6,173 nucleotides of DNA, from contig CBFDBT010000164.1 of assembly GCA_965603115.1 (NCBI GenBank), positions 1 to 6,173 on the forward strand, in the 5' to 3' direction. This stretch comes from CBFDBT01 sp965603115 (GTDB taxonomy: Bacteria; Pseudomonadota; Alphaproteobacteria; Sphingomonadales; Kordiimonadaceae). Of this stretch, positions 5,524 through 6,173 are shown piece after piece. The notes below the pieces were generated by a model. It made no database searches. It had not been told where the DNA came from and saw only the letters and a program-made list of their open reading frames with translations. The number at the start of each line of letters is the position of its first letter. The first letter of the stretch is position 1. The position numbers and the translations under genes are program-made.

Positions 5524-6173
5524 TTAACTGTTAGCACCCGATTGTTCCCAAACTTTGCGGTATAGCTCAATAATTTCGTCTGTTGTTGGCACACGGGGGT
5601 TATTGGCAGGAGAGCCTGAAGCGAGCGCCTGATCTGCCATAAGCGCGCTTAGCTGGATATAGCTATCGCGATCAATACCAAAGTCTGCAGGCGATGGAAC
5701 ACTTAAATCCTTATTGAGTGTATGAAGTTCGTTGAGTAACTTCTTATTAGCGACTGTATCATTATCATGTGCAGAAGAAATGCCCATCGCGCGGGAGCAT
5801 GTAGCATACCGTTCGGGTGCGCCGGGGATGGAAAATTCAGTCACCACAGGCAGCAACATCGCGTTGCTTAGTCCATGCGGTACATGGAAGTGCGCGCCGA
5901 TGGGGCGGCTCATACCGTGCACTAAGCAAACTGAAGCATTTGAAAAGGCTATGCCTGCAAGTGTTGCACCTAGCATTAAGGCTTCACGGGCTGATTTGTT
6001 ATTTCCATCAATATAAGCGGCTCGTAGGTTAGGCGCTATCAACTTGATTGCAGCAAGTGCTTGCTGATCGGTGTAGGCGCTGGCTTTTTTGCTAACGTAA
6101 GCTTCTATCGCATGGGTGAGGGCATCAATGCCTGTATCTGCGGTTACTCTGGCTGGTGCCGATAGGGTTAACT
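5524..6173 (-). CDS. Iron-containing alcohol dehydrogenase (group III), C-terminal part; start outside window
   Basis: The - strand frame is open to the window edge, giving 215 residues, a little over half of a usual protein of about 385. The fragment covers the metal-binding helical domain. Family ligands are visible: D16 and H20 in TGIDALTHAIEAYVSKKAS, H85 in CLVHGMSRPIGA and H99 in HVPHGLSNAMLLP, equivalent to Asp196, His200, His263 and His277 of E. coli FucO. The C-terminus has the expected NPRVPTTDEIIELYRKVW. Such enzymes interconvert alcohols and aldehydes with NAD(P); the substrate cannot be told, and the N-terminal nucleotide-binding half is not visible. The His that FucO has four residues after its third ligand is Arg here (R89). 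The TTG at 6042 is not the start, as the match continues upstream of it. The sensor kinase follows 109 nt downstream on the same strand, which suggests possible co-transcription and an ErcA-like regulatory role, by analogy only. Confidence 0.93.
   Translation of the reverse strand, partial: LTLSAPARVTADTGIDALTHAIEAYVSKKASAYTDQQALAAIKLIAPNLRAAYIDGNNKSAREALMLGATLAGIAFSNASVCLVHGMSRPIGAHFHVPHGLSNAMLLPVVTEFSIPGAPERYATCSRAMGISSAHDNDTVANKKLLNELHTLNKDLSVPSPADFGIDRDSYIQLSALMADQALASGSPANNPRVPTTDEIIELYRKVWEQSGANS

Noticed and set aside
5732..6016. A 94-codon + strand frame opposite the alcohol dehydrogenase
   Set aside because: The - strand encodes conserved metal-binding motifs across the same bases; the + strand frame has no domain or convincing ribosome binding site.

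Overview
The window carries the 3' part of a nitrous oxide reductase (nos) maturation operon on the + strand. Convergent to it, on the - strand, is a two-gene stretch: an iron-containing alcohol dehydrogenase (cut by the window's right edge) followed by a cytoplasmic GAF-PAS sensor histidine kinase. The organism is most likely a denitrifying or N2O-respiring proteobacterium. The gene order nosD-F-Y-L-X, with a nosX/apbE flavin transferase last, is typical of clade I (nosR-bearing) nos clusters. The kinase's H-box region (FGPLG...Y..Y...I..S...L...INDILDLS) resembles alphaproteobacterial PleC/DivJ-like kinases. The DNA is A+T-leaning for that group. Placement in Alphaproteobacteria is inference; nosR and nosZ would lie off the left edge.

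Layout: 1-339, C-terminus of nosD. 336-1238, nosF (ABC ATPase). 1235-2068, nosY (six-helix permease, GTG start). 2065-2628, nosL (copper-chaperone lipoprotein). 2615-3562, nosX (periplasmic FAD:protein FMN transferase). All five reading frames overlap their neighbour (4, 4, 4 and 14 nt), so they form one translationally coupled unit. 3563-3605 is a short convergent gap with one weak hairpin. 3606-5414 (-) is the kinase. 5415-5523 is an intergenic region with a small hairpin, an imperfect palindrome and an 8-bp direct repeat. 5524-6173 (-) is the C-terminal 215 residues of the alcohol dehydrogenase.

How the genes work together: NosD, NosF and NosY form the ATP-driven NosDFY complex that, with copper delivered by outer-membrane-anchored NosL, assembles the CuZ site of periplasmic N2O reductase (NosZ). 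NosX attaches FMN to the electron-donating membrane protein NosR. The - strand pair appears unrelated to N2O reduction. An iron alcohol dehydrogenase next to a soluble sensor kinase recalls the ErcA/ErcS pair that takes part in control of alcohol oxidation in Pseudomonas; this is a hypothesis, not a demonstrated assignment. I found no RNA gene, mobile element or CRISPR array, and no clearly new system. The most interesting point is the dehydrogenase-kinase pair and its Arg-for-His substitution.
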